From Chelydra serpentina (Eukaryota > Chordata > Testudines > Chelydridae): DNA of 64,000 bases. The stretch covers positions 40,362,001 to 40,426,000 of the forward strand of contig JBAIAC010000001.1 in the NCBI GenBank assembly GCA_037349315.1. Reading direction: 5' to 3'. Made by a program: the position numbers and the translations under genes. Below the pieces are notes generated by a model, which saw only the letters and a program-made list of their open reading frames with translations, searched no databases and was not told where the DNA came from. Shown piece after piece: positions 10,878 through 22,578 of this stretch; position 1 is the stretch's first letter; each line of letters begins with the position of its first letter.

Positions 10878-11035
10878 ACCAGCAGCAGTGCCAGGGTTTT
10901 TGCCGCCCTAGGCGGCAGCGCTCCTCCGCCGTAATCGGCGACACTTTGGCGGCAGCTCCTCTGAAGCTGCGTTCTCGGTGGCGTTTCGGCGGCTGCTTTT
11001 CTTGCCGCCAGATTGCTGCCAGGATATGAGTTGCC
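10878..11035. mobile_element. Fragment of a 'gccctaggcg' hAT-like element
   Basis: The segment begins cagggtttttgccgccctag and is rich in ggcggc and gccgcc blocks, like the elements at 7286 and 21217. I could not find a matching right end or target duplication, so it looks truncated. Confidence 0.5.
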
Positions 11036-11039
11036 ACCA

Positions 11040-11975
11040 GGCTTTGTTCCCTAGCTCTGTGCGGTTTTGACCGACACCTGGCTGGAGCTGCATATAGGCC
11101 TTTTGAGTGACAGTCGTGTACGTGTTCTTACAAAGAAATTCTAACACATTTGTTGCAGAGTTAAAGCAGAGACATAACTATTGAAAGTTGTGCCCGGGAG
11201 ACACTGCAGTCAAAAAGACAATTTTACCTGGAGGTTTTGAATGCAGAAGTGAGTTTTGCTGAAGTCCTGAAAAGCAGTGCTATCTGTATAAAAACTTTAC
11301 TCCTGCTTTTTCACAGAGGAAAGAACTATGTGCATTCTGCTACTGAAACTAGACTAGGAAAGAATATCTTTGGAGTGAGTTGGGAGAGAGAAGAATGGAC
11401 ACAAACCAAGAGTCCAAATCTTTCCTAGCAGCTAAGAAGCTGAGACAACACAATTCCTCAAGTCCTTAAAAAAGGAGCAAAAGTAAAAGCAATATTCTGA
11501 ATACAGGGGCTTCCCTCCTGAGCATGTACATTCAAATTACTTCTTTCTGGTAGAGAAGCAGCCTGCTATGGTCATTCGTTTTACTAAAAAAGTGTTTTAT
11601 ATGTATCTATCCCTTCCGTAAAAGAACAAGCATTATGTTGATATTCATGAAATTGTTCTGCCTCAGGAGGCCTATTGTCTTTTTTCTTGATTGCACTTTT
11701 ATGCTTACTTAAACAATATTTAAATTCCCATCTTGTCATCCAAGCATAGCCAAGTCTGTAAGGGAATTTAAGAAGATGTAGAGAAAAGTGGGTAATGTGA
11801 TCTTCAATTTTTATCCTTCCCTCCCCAAGCCCAACAAAAAGGATGAGCAAGTATGTCCACAGCAAGCAAAACATTATTGTGGCATTGCAAATTTCCAGAT
11901 GGCCTTAGCAGTAAAGGAAATAGTTCATCACCCTCATGTAACTCCATTGAAGTAATGGCATTACACCAGAGATTA
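11040..11975. other. Non-coding DNA, nothing recognised
   Basis: No gene or repeat that I can name. Open frames are short and unlike any family. Confidence 0.5.
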
Positions 11976-11983
11976 CTTTGGCC

Positions 11984-12182
11984 TAGGGTGACCAGATGTC
12001 CCGATAAAATCGGGACGTCCCGATTTTTCATCTTTTGTCCCGCGTCCCGACCGGTGCTTGGTCGGGACGCCTTTTGTCCCGATTTCCGGTCTTCCGGGGT
12101 TTTTTTGTTTGGTTGGGTTTTTTTGCCCCACAACTTCCGGTGGGAAGTCACGATTTTCAGGTCTTCTCATCTGGTCACCCTA
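11984..12182. mobile_element. hAT-like MITE, 199 bp, with internal hairpins
   Basis: Terminal inverted repeats tagggtgaccagatg and catctggtcacccta are flanked by identical 8-bp repeats ctttggcc (11976-11983 and 12183-12190). Two strong internal hairpins are visible: gtcccgat/atcgggac (11998-12005 with 12009-12016) and gcgtcccgacc/ggtcgggacgc (12042-12052 with 12060-12070). It encodes nothing. Confidence 0.9.
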
Positions 12183-12389
12183 CTTTGGCCCAATATCTGT
12201 GCAATTCAAATATACAGATAAAATAATCAACAAGGAATTAAGTTTGTTATGCACCATTCATAAGAAACAAAATACAGGAAATCCTGATTTAATACTCAAA
12301 CTTTACAAATCACTTCATCTTTCACTCCTTCATCTAACGCACGTCACAAGTATATTGCATGTAATTTTTAAAAGCAACAAAGTAGCCTT

Positions 12390-12790
12390 GCCACTTCCAA
12401 GTGGCTGGTAGGGGAACCCAGGCCAGCCCTCTACACCAGGTTCCACCCAGAAACCATATAACAAGCAGCCAAGATCTCTGTACCATCCTATCCCTTGCTG
12501 CTGTTTCCCTGGGTCTCTTCCTACCTATCTGGCTTCCACCCTCTCTGGGCTTGCCAGCCTCCCAATTCCCTCTACTTAGGGAGTGATTGCAGCCTATTTC
12601 CATGCAGCCCCACAGCCTCTGTCTGCAGCCAGCTACCTGGCTTTATATAGGCCCCGCATTCTACACTGCACAGGTGAGCCTGTTAATTTAATTAGGGCTT
12701 TCCCCTCAGCCTTCCAGGTTAATTATCCTATCTGGCCCTCATTCATGCCTCTGTGGAGTGGAAAGCTTGTCTCTGTCACCAACAAGAGAT
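12390..12790 (+). repeat. Probable LTR fragment
   Basis: C/T-rich sequence with a TATA-like ctttatataggcccc (12640-12654) resembles the body of a turtle LTR. No TG...CA ends, target duplication or second copy is visible here, so this rests on general resemblance. Confidence 0.35.
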
Positions 12791-13928
12791 TACCTCACCC
12801 ACCTTGTCTCTTAATATCAAAGAACTGTAACAATTTTTCACTTGGCTGGAAACAGGAAACACTGGAAATTGGGATCTGTAGCCTAATTCCTTCACCAGAG
12901 CAATTTTCCTAAATTCATATGCAAACTAAAGATTTGAGTGCTTATCCCAAACCTGACTTCTGAACCTTTCTGTTGGTTGCTAAACTGCTGAGTATTGTTA
13001 TTCAGACACAACCTAGTGTATTGATAGGTGTTTTCATCATTGCTGGAGGAGTTATTAGCAATATGTGACACATTGTAACATGCTGGTTTCAGGACTGAAT
13101 GAGGAGTTTAGATATTTTTAAAATTAATGGAATTGGCTTTTGTCTATTTCAGAAAAGTAATTGCTTATTTCACAAATTGCTGAAAATAATGAGTAACTGG
13201 AATATTAGAACAGTGAACATCTAGAATATAGTGAATAATTTTGCAATTACATTTTGTGATGGAATTGTTAAGACTAGGTCATCTATTGTACTAATCTCAT
13301 CTGCTATGCCTCCCAATATAATTGCATTAGTTACTAAGTATAGTATTTCTTTAGGAAATTAATGCTTGCCATTAAATACCTCCCCTTTATCTATAATGAG
13401 ATCAACATTAAGAAGATGTTATCACTACTGCAATAAGATTTAATCAACAAAGCATTGTGATGCTAAAGTGAGAATTTACAACTTTAATTTATTTTTAACT
13501 GTTCTTTATTTTTGTCTCATGAAGGTTAGCAAAATGCATGCACAAAAAATAAAGATCTTCTCTGAAAGAGGGTCTGACCACACACACACACATAAGACTT
13601 AATACAACTTCCAGTTGTTTTCAGAAGGGAAATTGTGTCTGACTTACAATATTTATTTGTAAGCGTTAATCCAATTGTAGATAAAACTTAAGACAATGAA
13701 CATAATGTACTGTACTTGGGACTTCAAAGAAAGACATTATTAAGGAAAATACATATTCACAGAGAAAGGGGAAAGGTCCTGTCATGTATCAAAAGCAGGT
13801 TAATCAATAGGAAACAGTCCTAGTAAGCAAGTACTGCTCCTTGCAGTACAGAAAAGTTGATGCTGTATTGCCCCAGCGATAAGTATTGTGATAAATGTAT
13901 TAGTGGTCTTGAGAAGAGGATGGACACT
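12791..13928. other. AT-rich non-coding DNA
   Basis: Nothing coding or repetitive is recognised apart from a short (CA)n run at about 13582-13591. Confidence 0.5.
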
Positions 13929-14225
13929 CAGGGCAGATCTACACTTGAAACACTGCATTGATGCAGCTGCACCGATGAAGCTGCGCCACTGTAATGCTTT
14001 AATGAAGACTCTCTACGTTGATGAGAGGGAGCTTCTCCCGTCCGTTAGTTGATCCACTTCCACGAGAGGCAGTAGCTATGTTGGTGGGAGAAGCTTTCCC
14101 ACCTACATAGCGCCATCTGTATCAACGCTTAGGTTGGTATAATTGTGTCACTCAGGGGTGTGGATTATTCACACTTCTGAGTGTCGTAGTTATACCAAAG
14201 TAATCCTGTAGTGTAGACCAGGGCT
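13929..14225. mobile_element. MITE with 'tctacact' ends
   Basis: Opposed ends, gatctacact at left and agtgtagacc at right, bound a non-coding body containing the inverted pair 'ggtgggagaagctttccc'. Related copies are at 19424-19616 and 59096-59287. No clear target duplication. Confidence 0.65.
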
Positions 14226-16495
14226 AAAACAGGAAAACAAATGAACACATTCAGGTTAATAAAACAAAGTAGGGTTGTGATTAATTCCAGAAGGGTCTAA
14301 TCAAACAGGGGGACTGGGTAGCATAATTGTAAAGAACTGTTAAATGCTGATAAATGCAAGCTAATGCATACTCTGAAACATAATATACATTTCTCATATG
14401 CTGATGGACTTTGAGGTAGCAGGATCCTCTTGGAATAAAAACCTCAGTAATGTTGTCTGCCCAATGCACAGCAGTGTTTTTACAAAAGCAGGAAGGGGGT
14501 GGGTATATACTCAGCACAGCTCAGCCGAGCTGCCACTGCTGCTGTCTGTGTGCTACTGAGGCTACACTGCTATTTATACTCACGCTAGCTCTCATTGAGC
14601 TACCGCGAGCACATGGACACAAACAGGGAAATCACACCCCTAGCTCATAGTGTGGACTTAGCCAAAGTGTACAGGTTGCTCCTGTGTACTTTCAAAGGGA
14701 CAGACAACCTTATTTGCTTCATAGCTTATTTGCGTCATAGGCTGTAGAACCTGACAGCGACCTAGTAGCTTGGGTTTAAATTCCTTGAATCCATAACTCC
14801 TTTGCTTTAATTAGTTGATGACTTGATTTAATGCAGCTATTTTACTTCTTTTGTAACAATTATAATGTTTTAAGTTACAAAATGCGTTTTCTTAGAATGA
14901 AAAGCAATACCATTGTACATGCTATGTTTAATGATGGATTCTTTTTAGATTTTAACCATGCATTTCTACTCTAACTGCAGTCACTTCCAGAATGGAACTT
15001 AGCATTTTCAACTTGATAGACTTCCACCTCTTTACTATATTTTATTTCTATTATTCAAGACTTCTAATGCACAATAGGAAGTTATTGGTTAGTTGGTCAT
15101 TTTACTAGGTTGTTAATCTTTTTTTGCCTCCTCCAGCAGCAATTCAATGGGTTTACATTTCCATCCTATAAAACTATATTTGATGGCCCAGTAGACATCT
15201 AAGTATTGTGGTGTGACTATCCATGGATCAATGGAAAACTTCTGAAACTATGCTACAGAAAGTTCCTCAAACATTGCTATATTCCTATTGTGAAGAATAG
15301 GGCTTGATTTTCCATTGTGTTGCATCCATTTTATACTGCTAGGACTTAGCTGATTTCAATATGAGCTTCCCTGAAGTTTCAGCTGAACATGAAAAAGCAC
15401 TGGAGATCTATGACACTGGTGAAGTCAATACAATTGCACTGATGTAAAAATGGTGAAATGTAGTACAGAATAAGGTTGAAAGGCCTATCCACTGTAAATA
15501 AGAAATAACTTCCTTGAAGGCTGTGTAGTTACACTAATGTAAAACTGGTGTAATTTAAACAAGGATCAAGACCATTTTAGATCATTAATGTAACAAAGAA
15601 TAATTTTTTGTAATAAGAGCTGGATTCAGTTGATTGGACAAGAGGCATAACGTGAAATGAAGCATTTACAGTCAAATTGCACCAAGGAAGTGAGGACAGA
15701 ATTTGTTCTTTCGTTTCTGTAAAAGAGTTCAGACAAAGGCATTGGCACACTTCCAAAAAATCAGTCTTTTAAAAGTCACTAGCACAACCTACAATACAAA
15801 GATGCATTAGATTTAACTATTTCCCACAAGATTTTTCCCCATGTTTTCACTAGAGTGAGAAGCCTTTAAAATTGATTCTCTTTTTAAAGCCTCGAGAGAT
15901 TGAAAAGCTTTTAAAGGAAGCTTTTTGCACATTTTCTAATATTTGTTTTCTTGCCTCACTGCGGTGAAACTACTGTATATCTTCATTATTTTTTCAGCAG
16001 GTATTTTTTCCTGAAAGACACCTCTAGACGAGTTGGATAATATGGTGGAAAAAGAGTAGTTACAAAGAATTGAGACTGCATTTGATCATCCATCTTTCTT
16101 CACAAATGTCGAATACCTTTTCCGTGTTTATTTGAAATGGACACAAGCATAAATTCTATGTCCAACTTACGACATCTAATCCTGCTTTATGAATGATAAG
16201 CCCTTCAAGGAAGTAGACCTAAAACTGTAGTGTTGTTTATTCTAATACATGGTACCGCCATTTAAAGGCTCCCCATTTCCCCCCAATTTATACCACTATG
16301 AGAGATGGGCTTGAGCAGCCATTTTTAAGTGTGAATATTGGCAACCTGATTCTAACAGGTAAGCTTACCCACAATACTTTGTGAGCTACAGTATGCAGTT
16401 AAGCAATAATGTACATGTTTAGTACCAAATTCTCAAACTAAATTGCAAATGAAACATCTACAAACCAAGAATATGTCCTAACTGACTGTAGAGTC
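14226..16495. other. AT-rich non-coding DNA with an ancient repeat
   Basis: No gene is seen. Around 15420-15560 the phrases 'gcactgatgtaaaaatgg' and 'acactaatgtaaaactggtg' belong to a decayed dispersed reptile repeat. Confidence 0.5.
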
Positions 16496-16499
16496 GTTC

Positions 16500-16760
16500 T
16501 TGCTCTCTTTCCCTGGCCCAATAACTATCCATGGTCATTCATAGTAGAATTCATCGTCAGTCATGACAATGGAGAGTCATTGGGCCAGGGAAAGAGCAAA
16601 ACTGACTGCATAACCTGCTGATTAGGGCACTCACCAAGGGTAGGGAGACCTACATTCAAGCTGCTGCTCCACTGACTATTTAATTATTTACAAAAATGAA
16701 ACAGCTTCAAGATGAGAGATTGAGAGAGCTCTGTGCCAGAATACCCTAGAGCCCAGTGGC
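16500..16760. repeat. Fold-back repeat with 'ctttccctggcccaat' arms
   Basis: Left arm ttgctctctttccctggccc (from 16500) is the reverse complement, apart from 2 extra bases, of attgggccagggaaagagca (from 16579). Immediately to the right, 'gattagggcactcaccaaggg' and 'gcttcaagatgagagattgag' resemble the fold-back complex at 5140-6000. Confidence 0.6.
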
Positions 16761-19200
16761 ATTTTGATTCATGTTGACTTGACATTTTTCAACCTTTTTA
16801 TTTGCCAAAAAAATTTGAAAAATGTTGGTTTTGGTTTGACCCAAAATGTTTTTTTTCCCTAAACTGCCAGCAAACTGATGAATCTATTATTTGCCATCTC
16901 TACTTAGCACATCAAATCCTTGGAATATAGACCCAATTTTCTCCTTCTTTGGTGACAGAGCAGAGTCTTCAATGGAAAAATGCATCTTCTCTGCTGGACA
17001 AGAAGTTTATCATTTCTTGAAGCTCTGGGGGCAAAACAGGCTACACCCTGGCGGGGAAGGGAAGCTCCCTGAAAGTGGTGGAGGGGAAGTACTGAGATTT
17101 GCCAGGGGCAGGAGCGCCAGGCTGGCACACCAGCACATGTACCCACACCTATATATTGAACCAAGGGCTAGCCTGACTGCTCATGTCTGGTGTGAAGATA
17201 TTCGGTTCATTGAGATTGTCAATACTTTCCTTTAATATGTGTTATTAAAAAGACAGCAGTGGGGTTTCCATTCAAGAAATTATTGTTTGACGCTGGTGAA
17301 CTTCCAACTATTGACATAAATCTCCATTTTTGGAAAAGGATGTTAGAAATTTGGTGCCAAAAACCTTCTAGCAATATTTATAATATGATGATTGTTTTTT
17401 GTCCAAGGTGAATCTAGGTTTATATTTGAATATGGGACTGAAACTGCATCAGAGACTTACCTTATTAACTCCTACTAGCAATGGATGAAAATAATTCCCA
17501 CTTATTTTGATAGGACCAAGAATTAGCAATAATGCATCAGAAAATGTAGCTATATTATACAATGTTAATACTAAATATATAATTCTATTAGCAGCTTTAA
17601 TTAATTTATGGACAACTATATTAAAATTCCACGAACCTGACCCAGTATGGCCATTCTTTTGTTCTTAAACTTGTTTTATTTTTAATCAAAACTAACTCAG
17701 TGCAGTGTTTAAACTGAACTGTTTGGGTAGCTCCAGTTAAAGTAGCAAACTGCCGCATATTGACCCCTTACTAGGTTGTAGGACAGGTAGTGACACAACC
17801 CCTCACTGGTCTGGATTGCACCCTGGAATGTTGCAGAGTGGTACCGTGTCTGCTCAAAATGGGCACTTCTTTCCCAGTCTTACATACATTTCCTGATACG
17901 TTCATCCACTGCTGTACTCCATCCAGAGCCTTACTTATATGAATAGCATACATAAAGATATTTCTTTTCATATCTGTTACTAGGCAGTAAGATGACACAG
18001 CAATAACATCTATACTTCATACAAATTATGATTTTTTAAAATGTATTAGCAGAATAAGGTTGTCCAGTTTATGATAATTTAGGCCAATTAAATACACACC
18101 TTGTAGCAATCAGTGTGAAGATAAACCTGCAGATTTATCTGACAAAGATATACAGCTCTTTGACAGACAGGTAAAACTTTTGTTTTTTCTTTATGTATTC
18201 TGAAACTAATTCAACAGGAATCCTATAAAACTAGGAGCTCTGAAAGCCACTTACCATATCAGCCTATAGCTACTGAATAATGGCTTTCCATTATGGACTA
18301 AAATTAAACGGCGATAAAGAGGCAATAATTTCATGGCAAGCCACCCAGGAATTTTGGTCAAGTTAGAACAGCAATACAGAAATTTTGAGATGTTATTCTG
18401 AATACAAAGAAGTGTCATCTCATTTAGCCTCCTGGGATAAAAAAGCCCAGGGAATTTTGCTGTAGTCAATAGTAGCAGAGAGACATCATGATAAATCTGA
18501 ATCTCAACATTTAGTTATGTAATGAAATATGAGTGCATGTAATTCAATACAGGAACTTATGCATGCATGAATAATAAAGGAATGGTTGTGCCATTTTACT
18601 GCCACTGCTTGCCCTACGGTTTCTTAGAAAGATGAAAAGAGCAATAATGATGGGCTTGTATGGTATGTGGACTATTTCCCAGGAGCAATGCTGCCCCAAG
18701 GTGAGTTCTGAAGGTCATGTCTCAGAAATGGAGTACATATCTAATCACAAATCATGCACATATTCCTTTTTATTTTAATGCACTTACTCAGGAAAGCTTC
18801 ACTCATGTGCAGCAAGTGGTTTATAGTGCATTTCTTTTTTATCCACTTTTACAGCTGGGCTGCCCAAGGAATAAGGAAAGTCGAATAGCTTGGACAAAAG
18901 TACCCAATTAGTCAGTGGCTAAGCAAGTATTAGACCCGCAAAGAAAATGACACTTTTAGCACTAACACCCCCAAAAGTCCAACCAACCAAAAAGCCTGAA
19001 TCAAAGCAACCTTAAAACTAAGACATTTTTTTAAAAAACCCAAATCCCTACCCCATGCTGAGGTCTTACCCCAAAAAGGTGAAGTCCACTAGGGACATCA
19101 CTACTGCCATCAACATGGAAGGTGCTCAGATATAAGGGTGATGGGTAGCAGTATAAAATCCTACCATACATAAATACCAGGCTCTCGGTCTGCAGTGGTG
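16761..19200. other. Non-coding DNA, nothing firm
   Basis: No gene. The stretch 16780-16860 has 'gaaaaatgttgg...' strings like the decayed palindromic repeats at 46608-47480 and 51480-51851. An open frame of 114 codons at 16891-17235 has no recognisable domain and is not called. Confidence 0.45.
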
Positions 19201-19261
19201 CATGTCCACACAAGGAGCGCTTCCACTGACTTAACCATGTGGGGCACTGACAGATAGAGCC

Positions 19262-19400
19262 CCCACCACCACGTGGGGCTCACAGCCCAAGCCTGGCTGC
19301 CCCAAGGTTCACAGCCCGAGCTGTCAGCCTCAGGTCGGGGGAGATCAAGCTGTCAGCCCCATGTGGAGCTCCACCTGTCAGCCCCCAGGGGATGCCAGCC
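19262..19400. repeat. Degenerate short tandem repeat ('cagccc' blocks)
   Basis: Several copies of 'acagcccgagctgtcagcc'-like blocks follow one another. They are probably interior sequence of the MITE that ends at 19616. Confidence 0.4.
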
Positions 19401-19423
19401 AACAGGTGATGTAAGTAACACAG

Positions 19424-19616
19424 TTTCTACACAGACACTGCGTCCCCCTAACCACATTGACATAAGTGCTACACCTCTTGCGGAGGTGGAGTTATTAGGT
19501 CAGTGTAGTGGGGGAGATACATCGGCAGGAGCAACATTGTAGTGTAGATGCTTACAGAGTTATTTTGACGTAAGCTGCCTTATGTCAACCTACCTCTATA
19601 GTGGAGACCAAGCCTA
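19424..19616. mobile_element. MITE related to 13929-14225
   Basis: Left end ttctacacagacactgcg, interior 'cttgcggaggtggagttatt', right end ctatagtggagaccaagcct. The ends and interior resemble the copy at 59096-59287. It is decayed and has no clear duplication. Confidence 0.6.
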
Positions 19617-20559
19617 AGTCATGACAAGTCAATTTAAATATAAGCTTAAAATTAAGCACGTGCTTAAGTACTTTGCTGAATCAACTTTACACTCATTACC
19701 ATGGGTCTGAAATAGAAGGTTGGTTTTTTTAAAAGCAGTAAATATATTTTTTTAAATATCTTTAAAAATAGACCCACATTTCAAAGGTTTCAGTGGATTT
19801 ATGGAAGATTTATTCTTTCCTTTATGAAGTGTTTAAGGATGTTTATTATTTAACAATTAAGCAGCAATCTCAAAAGTGGAGTAAGAGCTATAGCAAAATG
19901 TCTGGGGGAAAAAATCTCATCTGTCTATGAATGTCACCACTATCAAGTTGAGCTAACTTTAATTTTTAAACAACTTGAAACACTGATAATTTGTTAGTTA
20001 TGTTTGAGATACCATGATTTTAATTTTTAAGTGGGTAAAGACAGGCTTTTGCTCTATGTTTTTAATCCCTAATATAACAGCTTAGTTTCAGATCCCAAAG
20101 TTTATTTCTGTGTCAATCTATTTGATCATGAGCATTATTGGCGTTCAGAATGTGTTTTGTTCAGCTTTTTGTTTTAATATAGTTTTGTGCCATTTCACAT
20201 TTTCAGTGCAGTTGTTGGCTTAATGGTTTGCACAGACAACCTGCAGCTTTACTACTCACATTTCAATTAGTGTTTTCAACTTACTATTTAGCGGTGGCAC
20301 TTAAGAACCTTGTCCACTACTGTGCTGACATTCTGAGGCAGCTATTCCATTTCCTGACTTACCAGTTAGGGAAGGAATCACAGTCATATTATGTTACAGA
20401 GCATTTCTGATGAAGTAGTATAAGTTTTAAAATACTGAGAATCACTTTGGGTCCTGAAGATTTCCAACAATACACAATGAGTTTCACAAGCTGGTAGATC
20501 CACACCAGGGCTCTATTGCACATCTGTAAAGTGTGTGTGTGTCTCTGAGGGAGGAGGGG
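19617..20559. other. AT-rich non-coding DNA with a short (GT)n run
   Basis: Nothing coding is recognised. The stretch ends in a (GT)n and purine-rich run just before the LTR. Confidence 0.5.
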
Positions 20560-20740
20560 TGTGACGTTGCACCCCAGAAGGCTTTATGGAAATATGCTTA
20601 TGAATGTATATATGACATAACTGGAATATGTTTTATGCTACGTAACATATCTCTGTAAAGGTTATGATCTACTGAATCTATTCCTCCTATTTGTATGCAT
20701 GTATCATTTTTGTGTTCAAAATTATGAATACTGAGATACT
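20560..20740 (+). repeat. 5' LTR, truncated
   Basis: It aligns with the first ~180 bp of the 3' LTR at 23511, apart from point changes and one short gap (atatgccat present only in the 3' copy). Similarity ends at about 20730 (attatgaata), so roughly 1 kb of this LTR has been lost. Confidence 0.85.
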
Positions 20741-20883
20741 GGTAGTGATTTTAAGTGAGTTTTGGGTGTGGTGGCTGGAGAACAGACAAAGTGGTTACTG
20801 CTTTGTTATTTTCTGTTTGCTTATTTCGGGGAAGGGAATAGAGGCAGGAAAATCAGCAACATGAGTGAGATGTAAAACAGTAT

Positions 20884-21205
20884 TTGTGGGACAAAAAGGT
20901 AAATGCGGTGGGTGAATTAGCTGGGTTTTCAAACTCTTATGAGCAAGCACAAGCTGCAATTAAACATAAGCCACTGGCAGAGGGGTACAGGGTTAGGGGA
21001 AACCAAAATCACCATTTTACCCCTGGGAAAAAAGGAGGCTGGGCGTTCACCTCCCCATTCCCCCGTGACTCGTCCCAAATCTCCTGTACAAGCAGAGAAG
21101 CCCAAGAGGTGCTATAATTGTAAGTCTGCTGGGCACCTGAGGAATAAGTGTCCCTTGCTGAGTGGAAACATGCAGCAAGTAACACATGAAGCTGCTGCTT
21201 CTTAG
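20884..21205 (+). pseudogene. gag remnant with CCHC zinc knuckle
   Basis: Gag is the structural protein that packages element RNA. Two frames are needed. The first (20884 to about 21020) has a helical stretch containing ELAGFSNSYEQAQA. The second (to 21205) holds the zinc knuckle CYNCKSAGHLRNKC at 21110-21151, with Cys-X2-Cys-X4-His-X4-Cys spacing intact. A frameshift therefore lies between them. A TAG at 21203-21205 ends the second frame just before the hAT-like insertion. The N-terminal part is deleted. Confidence 0.8.
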
Positions 21206-21216
21206 AGCCCGGCTGC

Positions 21217-21509
21217 CAGGGCCGGTGCAAGGAAGTTTCACGCCCTAGGCGAAACTTCCTTGCACCAGCCCTGGGCCCCACCCCAGCCAATTCCCCCGCC
21301 CCAGGGAGCTCAGTGCCTCCCACCCTCTTGCGGGAGCTGAGCGTTAAGTCGGGAGGCAGGGGGGCGGCTCATCGCGGCTGCCTCCCGGCTCCAAGCTCAG
21401 TGGCTGAGCGTGGGGCAGGGGGGTGGCTCGCTGGCTGCCTCCCGCCGCCCCCCAAATCCTGGCGCCCTAGGCGACCACCTAGGGTCGCCTAGTTATGGAG
21501 ACGGCCCTG
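21217..21509. mobile_element. hAT-like MITE inserted between gag and protease
   Basis: The ends cagggccgg and acggccctg are flanked by ccggctgc (21209-21216) and ccgactgc (21510-21517), a target duplication with one change. Inside the left end is a perfect 16-bp stem, ggtgcaaggaagtttc (21224-21239) with gaaacttccttgcacc (21251-21266). The right part has 'cctaggcgaccacctagggt'. It encodes nothing and is younger than its host element. Confidence 0.9.
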
Positions 21510-21517
21510 CCGACTGC

Positions 21518-21941
21518 TGTCTCTTTCCACACAGGATTTGTAAAGCTTGCTTCTACCCAACCAAGCAGTGAGCATATGCATCCTGTTAAACTGAATGGAA
21601 AAGTGCTTCTTGGATTTAGGGACACAGGGGCAGAAATTTCTGTGGTCAGCAGGAACCTGATCCAGGAGAAGGATTTGTTGCCAGGGAAAATGGCAGAATT
21701 AGAACTGGTGGGAGGTTACAAAGTCCTTGCATCTTTAGCTAAAGTACACATGCAAACTAGTGATTTGCAGGCGGAACTGACTGTTGCAACAGTGGCACAC
21801 AATTTTGCACCATTTCTGTTGGGAAATTATTTCTTTAATATGGCAGAATGTGTCCCAGGGTTGGTTAGCAGTGAGAAGGAATCTTGTTCTAAAAGCCCCG
21901 GGGGTGGGGTGGTGAAGTCACAGGGACTGCTGGGGGAATAG
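21518..21941 (+). pseudogene. Retropepsin-like protease remnant
   Basis: This is the aspartic protease that cleaves the element's polyproteins. The active-site block GFRDTGAEISVVS has its DTG at 21621-21629, preceded by the hydrophobic strand VKLNGKVLL as in retropepsins. A later LLGNYF resembles the family's C-terminal 'LLG' block. Removing the hAT-like insert and one copy of its duplication (301 bp) would place it in the same frame as the zinc knuckle. It ends at a stop at 21939-21941. Confidence 0.8.
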
Positions 21942-22044
21942 GAGGGTGTCTCTTAGATTCCTCTATAGCAGTAAAGAATGCAGCTCTGGGGGCGGGGATG
22001 GTTGTGGCCAGTTCCTGTAGCCCCAGCCCAAGGCTCAAGGCAAG

Positions 22045-22578
22045 TTGCAGAGGGAGGGGCTGGACGAAGCCAGCTCCTGTCCCATAATCATCTCCCCGGG
22101 GGAGGGGAATGTTCCACCTTGTAGCAGGGGGGACACCCCAGCTGCTGACTGCCAGGAAGTTGCAGGTCAGCAGGGGGCAGGGCCAGCCCTGTGGTGCACA
22201 GAGACATGTGTCCCAAAGGTGGAAATTGTGGTACTGGTGACCGCTGTGGTGGGAACATACCCCAAGGACTCTGTGGTTGGAAGCAAGTCCAACCTGAGTG
22301 AAAAGGGGGGAATTTTGCTGGCCAGTGAAGGGTCTGTCATAGCTGATAGCTGTGAGCCCACAGCCAGATCAGGGTCACCTTCCCTTTTGGGGGACACAGG
22401 AGTGTCTGACCCAGAGGGGAGCCCAGAGAGGGAAGCCCAGACGGAAGGTGAGGGGGGACCAGAGAGTCCACCCACCTTTTGTAGGGAGGATCTTTCCCAG
22501 GAGGAGGGTGAAAAATCTGCATTTAAAATGCCAGACCCCTCTCCTGTGGATCAGGGTTTAAGGGAAAACTGGGGGTGA
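22045..22578 (+). pseudogene. Linker region after the protease, no domain recognised
   Basis: A 177-codon open stretch rich in Gly, Pro, Ser and Glu follows the protease. In related turtle elements a low-complexity linker sits between protease and reverse transcriptase, so it is probably that. No reverse transcriptase motif (YxDD-type) follows, so pol is deleted beyond here. It could also be open by chance. Confidence 0.45.

Noticed and set aside
12390..12790. Complete LTR
   Set aside because: No TG...CA borders, flanking duplication or second copy could be found, so only a fragment is listed at low confidence.
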